A stretch of 64,000 nt of DNA from Pseudonocardia autotrophica (GCF_003945385.1 NZ_AP018920.1:1550001-1614000); one strand, 5' to 3'; positions 51,911-61,604 are shown, counted from the first letter of the stretch. The notes: a model not told the origin generated them from the sequence alone. A program made the numbers and translations.

Positions 51911-54325
51911 GTGACAGGCCCACCATCCTCCTCACCCGAGGCTGAATTGGCGGCGCTGCGGGCGGAGAACGCGCGGCTGCGACGGCTGCTGGACTTGACG
52001 CCCGAGCAGGCTCGCCCGCCTGCTGCCGCGCAGACGGGACTGTTTCTCGATCGCCCCGGTCCGGTGACCGCGTCGTCGTCCGGGCCGGACAAGGTGCAGT
52101 TCTTCCGCACGCTGTTCGCCGCCCGCACCGACGTGTACGCGATCCGGTGGGACAACGCGCGGACGGGCCGTTCGGGGTGGTCGCCTGTGGTCGAAGGCGG
52201 GTGGCGCAAGGGCACCAACCGGCCGTACCTGCGCCTGACGGACCGGGTGGTCGAGGCGCATCTGAAAGGCGAGGTCCACCTCGGGCTGTATCCGTTGCTC
52301 GCTGGCGACACCTGTCACTGGCTCGCGGCGGACTTCGACGGCCCGTCCGCGATGCTCGACGCGCTGGCCTATCTCAAGGCAGCTCGGGTGGTCGGGGTTC
52401 CGGCCGCGTTGGAGGTGTCCCGGTCGGGGATCGGTGCGCACGTCTGGATCTTTTTCACCGGCCCGGTGCCCGCCGCGACCGCACGGGCGCTGGGTTCCGG
52501 CCTGCTGCGGGAGGCGATCGCGCTGCGGGGCCGGATGAACCTGACCGCCTACGACCGCCTGTTCCCGTCGCAGGACGTGCTCCCGGCATCGGGTGGGATC
52601 GGCAACCTGATCGCGGCACCGCTGCAGGGCCGATCACGCAGACACGGAGCGACTGTCTTCCTGGACCTGGCGACCCTGGAGCCGCAGGCCGACCAGTGGT
52701 CCTATTTGGCGACTTTGCACCGGCTGTCACCACGTGAGGTGGCGCGCCTCGCCGGGCAGGTCGCCCCGCCGAAGGTTGGTGTCGCCGTCACCAGGCTCGT
52801 GCCGGCCACGGCGTCGGGCATCCAACCTCGCCCGGCGCAGGTGGTGCGCGTGCAACTCGCCGCAGGCGCCTCGGTCGACATGTCCGCGCTGACCCCGGCG
52901 TTGCTCGCGACGCTCAAGCATGCGGCGTCGATGCCGAACCCGGCCTTCTACGACCGGCAGCGTCGCCGGTTCTCGACCTGGGGCGTCCCGAGGTTCCTGC
53001 ACTCGTTCGACGAGACTCTCGACGGCCGGCTGGTGCTTCCACGCGGGCTGGCGGGTCTGCTGGCGAGCGCCGTGGCGGAGGCCGGCAGCGCGCTGGAGAT
53101 CGACGACCGGCGCGCGGACGGCACGCCGCAGCAGTTCGATTTCACTGCGACGTTGCGGGACGACCAGACCGACGCCGTCGCCGACCTCGCCGATCACGAC
53201 CACGGGGTGCTGGTCGCGGCGCCCGGGGTAGGTAAGACCGTGATCGCGTGCGCGCTGATCGCCCGGCACGCCACCTCGACGCTGGTGCTGGTCGACCGCA
53301 AGACCCTCGCTGATCAGTGGCGGGCGCGGCTGGCCGAGCACCTCGGCGTCGTCGCGGGCCAGCTCGGTGGCGGCCGCACGAAGCTGCGCGGCACGGTCGA
53401 TGTGGTGACCCTCCAGACCCTCGCTCGGCGCGACGACCTGCCGACGCTGACCGCCGGTTACGGCTTCGTCGTGGTCGACGAATGTCATCACCTTCCGGCC
53501 GCGGCGTTCGACAACGCCGTGCGCCAGATCCCGGCCCGGCGCTGGCTCGGGCTGACCGCGACCCCGTACCGGCGCGACGAGCTCGACGACCTGATCGCGC
53601 TGCAACTCGGCCCGGTCCGACACACCATGCGCGCCCCGGAGCCGGGCACCCTCGCCGCCGCGGCCGGTGGCGCACCGGACCGATCCCTCACCGTCCATCT
53701 GACCGACTTCGTCTACCGCGGCGAGGCAGATCCGTCGGCTCCGGGCGGGATCGCCGATGTCTACCGCGACCTCGTCGCCGACGACGCCCGCAATCAGCAG
53801 GTGCTCACCGACGTCCAGGCCGCGCTCGCTCGCGGGCGCAACTGCCTGGTCCTGACCCAGTGGACCGCGCATGTCGCGCTGCTCGCCGGCCTGTTGCGGG
53901 CGGCCGGGCACGAACCAGTGGTGCTGCGTGGCGGGATGGGAGCCGGTCAGCGCCGCGATGCCCTGGAGCAGCTCCAGCCCAGCGACGGGCCGCTGCTGGT
54001 GGTCGCGACGGGCCCGTACGTCGGTGAGGGTTTCGACTGCCCTGCTCTCGACACGCTGTTCTTGGTGGCACCGATCGCGTTCAAGGGTCGGCTCGTGCAG
54101 TACGTCGGCCGGGTGCTGCGCGCAGCACCCGGCAAGCACGTAGTCGAGGTGCACGACTACCACGACATCCAGACCGGAGTCCTCGCGTCCTCCCTGCGCA
54201 AGCGCGCGCCCGGCTACCGGAGCCTGGGCTTTCCCGACCCGAGCACGACGCAGCACGTCCCACCGCGACGGTCCCCTCTCTGCCAAGATCACCTGAGACA
54301 GGTTGAAGTCAGCGGTTCACAGTAG
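51911..54325 (+). CDS. TOTE-type primase-helicase (AEP primase plus SF2 helicase)
   Basis: 804 aa. Short coiled-coil start ([22 protein letters not shown]), then an archaeo-eukaryotic primase-like domain ([26 protein letters not shown]), then an SF2 helicase: Walker [12 protein letters not shown] box VVDECHH, motif III LTATPYR, motif [10 protein letters not shown]. This architecture is that of TOTE conflict systems, proposed to target invasive DNA. The IS3 element begins at 54274, so about the last 17 codons are IS sequence; the original end was within a few residues. Start is GTG 51911. Confidence 0.85.
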   Translation: MTGPPSSSPEAELAALRAENARLRRLLDLTPEQARPPAAAQTGLFLDRPGPVTASSSGPDKVQFFRTLFAARTDVYAIRWDNARTGRSGWSPVVEGGWRKGTNRPYLRLTDRVVEAHLKGEVHLGLYPLLAGDTCHWLAADFDGPSAMLDALAYLKAARVVGVPAALEVSRSGIGAHVWIFFTGPVPAATARALGSGLLREAIALRGRMNLTAYDRLFPSQDVLPASGGIGNLIAAPLQGRSRRHGATVFLDLATLEPQADQWSYLATLHRLSPREVARLAGQVAPPKVGVAVTRLVPATASGIQPRPAQVVRVQLAAGASVDMSALTPALLATLKHAASMPNPAFYDRQRRRFSTWGVPRFLHSFDETLDGRLVLPRGLAGLLASAVAEAGSALEIDDRRADGTPQQFDFTATLRDDQTDAVADLADHDHGVLVAAPGVGKTVIACALIARHATSTLVLVDRKTLADQWRARLAEHLGVVAGQLGGGRTKLRGTVDVVTLQTLARRDDLPTLTAGYGFVVVDECHHLPAAAFDNAVRQIPARRWLGLTATPYRRDELDDLIALQLGPVRHTMRAPEPGTLAAAAGGAPDRSLTVHLTDFVYRGEADPSAPGGIADVYRDLVADDARNQQVLTDVQAALARGRNCLVLTQWTAHVALLAGLLRAAGHEPVVLRGGMGAGQRRDALEQLQPSDGPLLVVATGPYVGEGFDCPALDTLFLVAPIAFKGRLVQYVGRVLRAAPGKHVVEVHDYHDIQTGVLASSLRKRAPGYRSLGFPDPSTTQHVPPRRSPLCQDHLRQVEVSGSQ

Positions 54326-54346
54326 AGGGCGTGATCGGAGATCCTG

Positions 54347-54823
54347 GTGCTCGTGTCATCGGAGGAGCGTCGCGGTGCGGGGGCCGGCAGCAGCGGGTCG
54401 ACGGCGTCGTCGTCGGGTCCGCGGTCGGCTGGTGGTCCGTCGCCGCGTCCGTCGCGTAGGTCGTTCAGCGCGGAATACAAGCTGGCGATCGTCGCGGAGT
54501 ATGAGAACGCGCCGAACGGTGAGAAGGGCGCGGTCCTGCGCCGGGAGGGCCTGTATTCGTCGCACGTGATCGAGTGGACCCGGGCCCGGGACGTCGGCGC
54601 GCTGGAGGGCGTAGCCGATTCGAGGCGGTCGGCGAAACGTCCGAAGCGGTCGGCGGAGGCGGCCGAGTTGGAACGGCTCCGGGCCCGGAACGCGAAACTC
54701 GAATCCGACCTGACGAAGACGCGGACCGCGTTGGACATCATGGGAAAAGCGCACGCGCTCTTGGAGCAGCTGTCCGAGAGCGCGGACGACCAGGAACCAC
54801 CGGCGCCGCGGAAGCGGCGTTGA
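54347..54823 (+). CDS. IS3-family transposase OrfA (copy 1)
   Basis: 158 aa. Ser/Gly-rich start, then HTH (FSAEYKLAIVAEYENAPNGEKGAVLRREGLYSSHVIEW) and a leucine-zipper-like helix (ELERLRARNAKLESDLTKTR). Slippery heptamer GGGAAAA at 54742-54748 sits in the correct frame (G GGA AAA) for -1 slippage onto orfB. GTG with GGAG upstream. Confidence 0.9.
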   Translation: MLVSSEERRGAGAGSSGSTASSSGPRSAGGPSPRPSRRSFSAEYKLAIVAEYENAPNGEKGAVLRREGLYSSHVIEWTRARDVGALEGVADSRRSAKRPKRSAEAAELERLRARNAKLESDLTKTRTALDIMGKAHALLEQLSESADDQEPPAPRKRR

Positions 54824-55830
54824 ACGGCGCGTTCACCGAGTTGCGCGCCGCTGAGGTGTCGATCAAGGCGGCGTGCGCGTTGACCGGTCGGTCGCGGGCC
54901 ACGCACTACCGCCGCGCCGACCCGGCGGGGGTGACGCTCGGGCCGCTGCACGGCCCGCACCGTGCGCGCCGGCTCCCGCCCTCGACGATCACCGACGACG
55001 AGCGTGCCGCCGTGCTCGCGCTGCTGAACTCCGAGGACTACCGGGATCTGGCCATTCCGCAGGTGTGGGCCCGGGAGCTCGACGAGGGCCGGTGGTGGTG
55101 CTCGCAGTCGAGCATGTACCGGATCGCCCGCGCAGCGGGTCAGAACCGGGAACGGCGCGCCCAGGCCACGCATCCGCCGCGGGTGCGCCCGGAGCTGGTC
55201 GCTCATGGCCCGAGCGAGGTGTGGTCGTGGGACATCACCGCGCTGAAGGGCCCGCGGAAGGGCGAGTGGTACAAGCTGTATGTGGTGCTCGACATCTTCT
55301 CCCGCTACGTAGTCGGATGGCTCGCCGCGAACGCTGAGGATGCCGTCGTGGCGAAGGATTTCCTCGCCGACGCAGTCGCCCGCAACCACGTCATCCCGCA
55401 GACGATTCATGCCGACCGGGGCGGGTCGATGACCTCGAAACCGGTATCGGAGCTGATGGTCGATCTCGGTATCTGCCGGTCACATTCCCGGCCGCAGTGC
55501 TCGAATGACAACCCGTTCTCCGAGGCGCAGTTCAAGACGCTGAAGTACGTGCCGGACTTCCCGGACCGGTTCGGCTCGCTCGCTGATGCCCGCGCGTTCT
55601 GCGAGCGGTTCTTCGAGCACTACAACCACGAGCATCGGCACTCCGGCATCGGCATGCACACCCCGGCGTCGATCCACTTCGACACCGCGACCGAGGTCCG
55701 GGCTCAGCGTCAGACCGTCCTCGACCGCGCACACGCCCAGTATCCCGAGCGATTCAGTCGCCGGCCCAGCCCGCCGCGCCTGCCCGAGCAGGCGTGGATC
55801 AATCAACCCGTCCTACAGCCAACTCAGTAA
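54820..55830 (+). CDS. IS3-family transposase OrfB (copy 1)
   Basis: 336 aa from TTG; normally read as the OrfAB fusion after frameshifting. HTH_21-like region (VSIKAACALTGRSRATHYRR), then the rve core: VWSWDITALKGPRKGEWYKLYVVLDIFSRYVVGW (first Asp), HADRGGSMTSKPVSELMVDLGI (second Asp), and Glu in NDNPFSEAQFKTLKY. Complete. Confidence 0.92.
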   Translation: MNGAFTELRAAEVSIKAACALTGRSRATHYRRADPAGVTLGPLHGPHRARRLPPSTITDDERAAVLALLNSEDYRDLAIPQVWARELDEGRWWCSQSSMYRIARAAGQNRERRAQATHPPRVRPELVAHGPSEVWSWDITALKGPRKGEWYKLYVVLDIFSRYVVGWLAANAEDAVVAKDFLADAVARNHVIPQTIHADRGGSMTSKPVSELMVDLGICRSHSRPQCSNDNPFSEAQFKTLKYVPDFPDRFGSLADARAFCERFFEHYNHEHRHSGIGMHTPASIHFDTATEVRAQRQTVLDRAHAQYPERFSRRPSPPRLPEQAWINQPVLQPTQ

Positions 55831-57051
55831 GATCAACTGTCTCAGTTGACTTGACAGCTACCGGTCGGGCCGAGCCGGTCCCGGCTTGTAGCTCTGATGG
55901 TGGGATGGAATCTCTGTTCGAGATCGATCATCGGGATGTTCTTCAAGGGTGGGCGGAAGCCCCCGGTCGGGATCGGCGTCGACGCGACGCGCAGCCCGAG
56001 ATGGCCGTCACCGGGTTGCGGTTCGCGTTCTACGGACGGACGTCGACGGCGGAGTTCCAGGATCCGGTGACGTCGCGTGCGTGGCAGCGGGAGATGGCCG
56101 AGTCGGTCATCGCCGGGCATGGCGTGATCGCTGGCGAGTTCTTCGACGTCGGATGCTCACGTCGGGTGCCGTGGATGCGGCGGCCGCGGGCGGCGGCGTT
56201 GCTGGAGGAGACGCAAGGAATGGCCTGTGGTTTCGATGCCGTCGTGGTCGGGGAGTTCGAGCGGGCGTTCACCGATCGCCAGTTCCATGAGGTCGCCGCA
56301 CTGCTGGTCGCACAAGGCGTGGCGGTGTGGCTGCCCGAGACGGGCGGGCCGGTGGATCTCACCGACCCGGACCACCGGGTGTTGATGCAGGTACTCGCTG
56401 CGCAGTCGCAGCGCGAGGTAGTGCGGTCGCGGCACCGGACGTTGGCGGCGATGACCGCTCAGACGGTTGAGCAGGGCCGGTTCCTCGGGGTTCGGCCGCC
56501 CTACGGGTACCGACTGGTGGACGCCGGACCCCATCCGAATCGGGCGCACGCGGCCTGGGGGCGGCGTCAACAGCAGCTGGATCCGGATCCGCTGACCGCG
56601 CGGCACGTACGGTGGATCTTCGCCGAGCGGCTCGCCGGTCGCAGCGTGGCTCGGATAGCTCGCAGGCTGAACGAACAAGGTGTGCCCTGCCCGTCGGCCG
56701 CGGATCCCGGACGGAATCGCCACCGCAGCGGGCAGATGTGGAACCTGCGGTCGGTGGCGGTGATTCTGGCGAACCCGCGCTACACGGGCAGGGAGGTCTG
56801 GCGTCGCCACCAGTGCGCGACACCGGGCGGGGGACGACGGGTGATCCCAGGCGAGTGGGCGATCTCCGCGGCGTTGGCGCACCCGGCGTTGGTGGCCGAG
56901 GCGGACTTCGTGGCCGTCCAGCAGATCCGGGCCGCACGCGTAGCCGACGACGGCGTCATCCGCCGGTATGAGCTCGCCGGGCTGATCCGGTGCAGGCCTT
57001 GCGGTCGGCTCATGGACGCCCTGAGCTTCCCCCGGTTCGCCGGAGTGCGGG

Positions 57052-57954
57052 TTACCTGTCGGCGTCGCGCTGGGTGCGACGATAGTCGTCTTCGTACTCG
57101 TCGGGTGAGAGCCCGCCGAGGCGGGCCTGGATCCGGCGCGGGTTGTACCAGCCGTCGAGGTAGCGGATCAGGGCGTGCTCGGCGTCGCGGCGGGTTGTGA
57201 AGGTGGTGCCGGGCCAGTAGAGCAGCTCGATCTTGAGGGTGGACCACAGGTTCTCGGCGAGGGCGTTGTCGTAGCTGTCCCCTGTGGACCCGGTCGACGG
57301 GGCGACACCGGCGTCGACCAGGCGCTGGGTGAGTCGCAGCGCCGTGTACTGGGCTCCCTTGTCGCTGTGAAAGATCAACTGGCCGGGGCGCAGGTCCCGC
57401 GAGCGCAGGGCGTGGTTGAGCGCGGTGAGGACCAGCGCGGTCGTCGCACGGGGGTCGGTGGCCCAGCCGACGACCCGGTTGGAGAACGCGTCACGCACCG
57501 AGGCCAGCCACAACACGCCCTCGCCGGTGACGATCCGGGTCAGGTCGGCCACCCAGACGCGGTTCGGCGCGGTCGCGGTGAAGTCGCGTTCGAGCAGGTC
57601 CGGCGCCGGCCGGTGGGCGGGGTTCTGCCGGGTCGAGCCGCCCTTCCAGCCGCGGCGCAGGTGGGCGCCCTGTAGGCCGTGCTCGCGCATGATCCGCTCG
57701 ACGCGCTTGCGGCCGACGTGCACGCCCTGGCGGCGCAGCTCGAGCCAGACCCGCGGGGAGCCGTAGGTGGTGGCGAACTCGCTGATCGAGCGGATCTTCA
57801 CGATTTGCTCGAGCAGGACGGCGTCGTCGAGCTGCCGCTGCGATGGTGACGCGCGGCGGGCGCGCCAGTCGTAGTAGGTCGAGGCCGCGATGTTCAGGAC
57901 CCGTAGTACGAGACCGACGGGGAAGTCATGGGCGTCGACGAAGCTCATGACCAC
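57052..57954 (-). CDS. IS3-family transposase OrfB
   Basis: 300 aa. HTH_21 region (YDWRARRASPSQRQLDDAVL; TYGSPRVWLELRRQG), then rve core: NRVWVADLTRIVTGEG (first Asp), LIFHSDKGAQYTALRL (second Asp), SYDNALAENLWSTLKIELL (Glu). Ends TFTTRRDAEHALIRYLDGWYNPRR. Overlaps orfA by 10 bp in the -1 frame. Confidence 0.92.
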   Translation of the reverse strand: MVMSFVDAHDFPVGLVLRVLNIAASTYYDWRARRASPSQRQLDDAVLLEQIVKIRSISEFATTYGSPRVWLELRRQGVHVGRKRVERIMREHGLQGAHLRRGWKGGSTRQNPAHRPAPDLLERDFTATAPNRVWVADLTRIVTGEGVLWLASVRDAFSNRVVGWATDPRATTALVLTALNHALRSRDLRPGQLIFHSDKGAQYTALRLTQRLVDAGVAPSTGSTGDSYDNALAENLWSTLKIELLYWPGTTFTTRRDAEHALIRYLDGWYNPRRIQARLGGLSPDEYEDDYRRTQRDADR

Positions 57955-58256
57955 CTCCGGGTCGGGCCGATCTCGCTGGCGAAATAGGCGCTCGCCGCGC
58001 GCAGGACCTCGTTGACCCGCCGCAGCTCGGCGTTCTCCTTCGCCAACCGCCGGTTCTCGGCGAGCATGTCGGTCGACGGCCGATCATCGCGCTCGCCCTT
58101 GTCGGCCTCCGCTTGGCGGACCCAGTTGCGCAGGGCCTCGTGATGCACCCCGAGCTGCTGCGCGAGCCCGCGGAACGTCGGGCGGGGGTCGGACTCCCGA
58201 TACAGCCGGACCGCTCGTTCGCGCAGCTCATCGGGGTACTTCTTCGGTGCGGGCAC
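57945..58256 (-). CDS. IS3-family transposase OrfA
   Basis: 103 aa HTH_Tnp_1 protein: KKYPDELRERAVRLYRES, FRGLAQQLGVHHEALRNWVRQAEAD, and the C-terminal zipper ENRRLAKENAELRRVNEVLR. Supplies DNA recognition in the fused transposase. Intact. Confidence 0.92.
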   Translation of the reverse strand: MPAPKKYPDELRERAVRLYRESDPRPTFRGLAQQLGVHHEALRNWVRQAEADKGERDDRPSTDMLAENRRLAKENAELRRVNEVLRAASAYFASEIGPTRRWS

Positions 58257-58716
58257 CAGTGCCTTCCTTCCTGGTTCTCAAGATCGAACCAGTGTTCAGA
58301 CACTCCGGCAAAGCGGGGGAACCTCACCCACTGGGTCAACGGCCGCGCCGGCTACCGCTGCCGTCACGGTCACAACAGTGCCCGGCCCGCGCCCCCGGGC
58401 CGACCGAAGAACCTCTACGTCCGCGAGGATCACCTGCTGGAAGAGTTCACCCAGCGCCAACTGGTCGACGGAGCCACGCACGCTTCGAGCGCAGTGACTG
58501 CGGTGGCGCTCCTACGGTCGCGCAGCATGGTGATAGTGCACGAGCGCACCGGATGGAGGGTGGCTGTCCGCGATGAACTCTGACCGAGCCCGGTACTCCG
58601 CGCGAGGCAACCAGCCAGTCATGGGGTAATACTGTGTCCGAGGGACATGATCACCCCAGAGTTGCACCCCTGCGGCAGACAGGGGTTCATGTGCACGACG
58701 ATAGCGCGACCCGCAT

Positions 58717-59034
58717 TCAGGCGATGGCGGTGATGTCGCCGTCGTCGAAGTAGATGGCCTGGTGCAGGCGGCCGCCGAGGGCGAGGGCGTAGCGGGCGAG
58801 GACGTCCTGTCCAGAGACCTTGCCGCGTTCGATCTGGGAGATGCGGCCCTTGGTGACGCCCATGCGGTCGGCGACCTGCTGCTGGGTCAGACCGCGAGCA
58901 CGTCGGATCTCGGCAAGGCGGTGGCCGACGACCTCGGCGAGCATCTGGCGCTTGCCGGCGTCGACGGCGGCCTCACCGCCGGCCCGCTCGACGTGGGCGG
59001 CGCGGATGTCGTTCCAGGCCACGTGGCTGCTCAT
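58717..59034 (-). CDS. XRE-family antitoxin (HigA-like)
   Basis: 105 aa. HTH: LAEIRRARGLTQQQVADRMGVTKGRISQIERGKV at about 45-78. Binds and silences the toxin encoded just upstream; ATG overlaps the toxin stop (ATGA). The toxin-first order is that of higBA modules. Confidence 0.9.
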   Translation of the reverse strand: MSSHVAWNDIRAAHVERAGGEAAVDAGKRQMLAEVVGHRLAEIRRARGLTQQQVADRMGVTKGRISQIERGKVSGQDVLARYALALGGRLHQAIYFDDGDITAIA

Positions 59035-59393
59035 GACTCTCCCTCCTCGTGGGCTCGTTCCTTCAGATAGCGCTCGTATCGGTACTCGGCCAGCGGTATC
59101 GCTTCGGTGTACCAGGTCTTCCACCGTCCGGCCTTGTCCCCGGCGACGAGCAGGATCGTGGATCGCCACGGGTCGAAGGCGAACAGGATCCGCACGCTGC
59201 CGGGGCGGAGTTCCTTGAGGTTGGCGACGGTGGATCCGTGGATGGTGTCGACCAGCGGGCGTCCGAGGCCGGGTCCGGTGTCGGCGAGGGTGTCGATGGC
59301 CTGCACGACCCGGCTGTGGCTGGCGGGGTCGAGTGTGTCGAGCCAGTCGCGTACCTCGTTGGCGATGTACACCTCCCACTGCTCGTGGACCAC
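59031..59393 (-). CDS. RelE/HigB-type toxin (Gp49-like)
   Basis: 120 aa. Core VANLKELRPGSVRILFAFDPWRSTILLVAGDKAGRWKTWYTEAIPLAEYRY matches Gp49-like HigB toxins, which cut ribosome-bound mRNA. GTG 59393 lies 7 nt from a TATACT -10 box, suggesting a leaderless message; TTG 59399 is the alternative start. Confidence 0.88.
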   Translation of the reverse strand: MVHEQWEVYIANEVRDWLDTLDPASHSRVVQAIDTLADTGPGLGRPLVDTIHGSTVANLKELRPGSVRILFAFDPWRSTILLVAGDKAGRWKTWYTEAIPLAEYRYERYLKERAHEEGES

Positions 59394-59399
59394 GACCAA

Positions 59400-59419
59400 A
59401 GTATAGCGATTGGTATACT
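59400..59419 (-). promoter_or_regulatory. promoter/operator of the higBA-like pair
   Basis: Minus-strand TATACT (59400-59405) as -10, and an inverted repeat GTATA-N8-TATAC (59401-59418) over it. The antitoxin's HTH would be expected to bind here and autorepress. Confidence 0.55.
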
Positions 59420-59492
59420 CAGCTGCCAGTCACGACTGCGACATGTGCCGGGGTCCGCGCCTAGCTCGGACGTCTGCCTGTTGTCGCCCGCA

Positions 59493-60362
59493 TCAGAGCC
59501 AGCCGGCTGGCGTTCGGTTGCTGACCGGCCCCGCAGTCCGCCGGACGCTGCTCCGCGTCAGCCGTAGGCGGCCTGACCCCTCCTGGCACATCGCATCCGG
59601 TGATCCATCGGCCGGCCACTCCATCGGTTGCGCCACGGGGGGCGGGCGGCGAGGTCCAGCGGCGTTCGCCCCGGCTACGACGAATGGCAGCACGTGCGGC
59701 AGGCACGGGCGCGACGAGCACTGTCTGGCGTGCAGGACGGCATACCTCCACAGGACGACGTCAACGACCGAGATCGGTTCGCTCAGCCAGGACCCGATCT
59801 CGGAGCATAGGTCAGCGGCGGAGGCGCGACGGCAGGCACGTGCGAGCCGGACGAGGTGCCGATCCGCCTTCGCGACGGGCGTGCCGAGGTTCTTCGCCAG
59901 GTGCGCCCATGTGACCGGGCCGATGAACGGCAGCCGCAGCAGGAAGGTCTTCGGATCGTCCTGGAGCTGGTGGCGGAGTTCGCAGCGGGTGAGTGCCGCG
60001 ACGGTGGCGGCGATCGACCGTATGGCGGTGATCTTGCCGGGGTGGCGGAACACCGTGAGCGCGCGTGCCGCCGCGCGCTCGTCACCGGCTATCTCGTGCG
60101 GGTCCCAGTGGTGCAACGTCTCGCCGAGCCGACCAAACAGGCTTCGGATGACCTGTTCGCGCATGCCGGTCGACAGCACGACCCACGCTGCCTCCCGGGT
60201 GAAGGAAATGTGGTCGATAGCGGCGACGCGAGCGTTGCGTTGGTCGGCGATCTCATCGAGGTGGCCCGCTCGAACGACCTCCTTTTTGGCAACGACGTAG
60301 GCGCTGACCAGGTCGTGCGTGGCGAGGATGCGGTCCTGTGGCACGCACACAGCCTCTCGCAT
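59493..60362 (-). CDS. HhH-type DNA-glycosylase-like protein, unknown role
   Basis: 289 aa. The helix-hairpin-helix-like part reads LRLPFIGPVTWAHLAKNLGTPVAKADRHLVRLARAC, resembling the GPD-superfamily DNA-binding hairpin with a following Asp. The N-terminus (HLDEIADQRNARVAAIDHISFTREAAWVVLSTGMREQVI) is helical. The C-terminal 65 residues are Pro/Arg-rich and may be non-native read-through. Possibly a defence-associated nuclease or glycosylase. Confidence 0.65.
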   Translation of the reverse strand: MREAVCVPQDRILATHDLVSAYVVAKKEVVRAGHLDEIADQRNARVAAIDHISFTREAAWVVLSTGMREQVIRSLFGRLGETLHHWDPHEIAGDERAAARALTVFRHPGKITAIRSIAATVAALTRCELRHQLQDDPKTFLLRLPFIGPVTWAHLAKNLGTPVAKADRHLVRLARACRRASAADLCSEIGSWLSEPISVVDVVLWRYAVLHARQCSSRPCLPHVLPFVVAGANAAGPRRPPPVAQPMEWPADGSPDAMCQEGSGRLRLTRSSVRRTAGPVSNRTPAGWL

Positions 60363-60389
60363 AGTCGGCCTTCGTCACCGCAGACTCGC

Positions 60390-60965
60390 TCACTCGACTT
60401 CGCGCAGCCGCCGGTCGAGCCGCCGGCGGGCCCGCCTGACGGTCAGCCCGGGATGTGCGGAGAGCAGCTTGCTCAGCTCGACCTTGCGCAGGTGTCGCGC
60501 CTTTAGCCCGGCGAACCGGGCCTCTGGTATCGGTGGGACGAGCCCCATCACGTGGTCGTACCGCTCTCGCAGCCGACCCTGGGCGGTTGTCCAGCTGGCG
60601 TCGCCATCGGGTGCGGCGCTCCGGTACTCGGACTTGAGGTCGGCCAGGAGCCGTACCGCAGCGTCGTGGCGTCGAGCCGTCCCGCGTCGGTCGGTGACGA
60701 GCTCGCTGAGGGTGCCGCAGAACACGACGACGGAGAATGCGCCGAGCCAGGTTGACGTGGTCGCTTGCAGCCCGAGCAGCTGCAGGGGTGTGTCGTCGCC
60801 GGCGAACGCGAGCGCGGTACCGATCGCAGAGGCGCAGAGCAGGGTGACGGTAGTGATGGTGGCAACGCGGTTGGCACGATCGCGTAGCGCGGCGTGTATC
60901 GATACGGCCTGGTCCACGAGCCGTTGCTGTCTCGTCACCTCGTCCGGAACGGGAACGGTCGCCAT
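60390..60965 (-). CDS. SLATT-like two-TM membrane protein
   Basis: 191 aa. Amphipathic start helix, two TM helices (about 32-54 TITTVTLLCASAIGTALAFA and 70-90 WLGAFSVVVFCGTLSELV) and a long helical soluble tail rich in Arg/Leu. This is the plan of SLATT effectors, which are thought to permeabilise the membrane when triggered by nucleotide signals. 4 bp downstream of a truncated CD-NTase-like gene, a typical CBASS partnership. Confidence 0.65.
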   Translation of the reverse strand: MATVPVPDEVTRQQRLVDQAVSIHAALRDRANRVATITTVTLLCASAIGTALAFAGDDTPLQLLGLQATTSTWLGAFSVVVFCGTLSELVTDRRGTARRHDAAVRLLADLKSEYRSAAPDGDASWTTAQGRLRERYDHVMGLVPPIPEARFAGLKARHLRKVELSKLLSAHPGLTVRRARRRLDRRLREVE

Positions 60966-60969
60966 GCCG

Positions 60970-61425
60970 CTACTCGCCTTCGAACGCGCGCCGGTACTCC
61001 TGCTCGGTGCGAGCGGAGCTCAGCGTCGTCGCTATGGCGTTCAGCGATGCGGCGATCGCGCGCCGAGCAGCCGACCCGGGCGCTCCGAGGTGGTCGTCGA
61101 TGTGCACGGTCTGGCCGGTGATGTCGCCTGTGGGCCGCAGGACCGCTTCGGCGGCGTGCCGGAGCACATGGTGCAGCATCGAGGCCCTGTTGAGGGGGCC
61201 GTCGTACCTCTTGAACGCGTCGATGGCCAACGCTTCGACGTGGTAGCCGGACAGCCGCCGGTCCTGCGGGAACTTGTCGATCAGGGCCTTCGCGAGTTTG
61301 ATCGCGGGAACGACGCCGTGGCCCCGCGTTCCGCAGCTGATGGGCGGATCTGGACACACGCCGCGGTATTCTCCCAGGTCAGCGAGCGGGAGCAGGTCCG
61401 GAAGCGGCGAAAATACTGGACACAC
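60970..61425 (-). pseudogene. CD-NTase-like nucleotidyltransferase, C-terminal remnant
   Basis: The open frame encodes 151 aa. Residues about 38-150 (VVPAIKLAKALIDKFPQDRRLSGYHVEALAIDAFKRYDGP...TGQTVHIDDHLGAPGSAARRAIAASLNAIATTL) match the C-terminal OAS1-like domain of nucleotidyltransferases found beside SLATT genes. The catalytic N-terminal half (GS and DxD motifs) is missing; the DNA next to it is the start of an IS1634-type element. Expression of a useful enzyme is not possible. Confidence 0.65.
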
Positions 61426-61604
61426 GTTCGATCGGTGTTCGAACTGTTGAGCTGCTGGAACTCATGTAACGTCTGGACACGTGCACGTACGAGTGTCGAC
61501 ACGGCGAAACAAGGACGGCACCGCGGTGCGGCCCTCTCTGCCAAGATCACCTGAGACAGGTTGAAGTCAGCGGTTCACAGTAGAGGGCGTGATCGGAGAT
61601 CCTG

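Larger units (their letters stand above)
54274..55862 (+). mobile_element. IS3-family element, copy 1 (1589 bp)
   Basis: Identical to the copy at 61532. Flanked by 4-bp duplication GGTC (54270-54273 and 55863-55866). Imperfect terminal repeats contain CTG(C/T)CAAG...TGAGACAG. Carries orfA and orfB with a -1 frameshift site. Inserted at the 3' end of the primase-helicase gene. Confidence 0.87.
57022..58326 (-). mobile_element. IS3-family element (1305 bp) inside the recombinase
   Basis: Terminal repeats TGAGCTTCCCCCGGTTCGCC (left) and TGAGGTTCCCCCGCTTTGCC (right, inward), both then GGAGTG. 3-bp duplication CCC at 57019-57021 and 58327-58329. Encodes OrfA and OrfB on the minus strand; unrelated to the other IS3 pair. 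Confidence 0.9.
55905..58583 (+). pseudogene. large serine recombinase split by an IS3-family element
   Basis: The first part (55905-57021) encodes the resolvase domain (RFAFYGRTSTAEFQD with catalytic Ser; AQSQREVVRSRHRT; RFLGVRPPYGYRLV) and recombinase domain (WNLRSVAVILANPRYTGREVW). It is cut at CGRLMDA. The second part (58330-58583) continues HWVNGRAGYRCRHGHNSA and the C-terminal helices. Removing the IS and one CCC copy restores 457 codons and the zinc-ribbon motif. Likely an integrase for the surrounding accessory DNA, now inactive. Confidence 0.88.
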
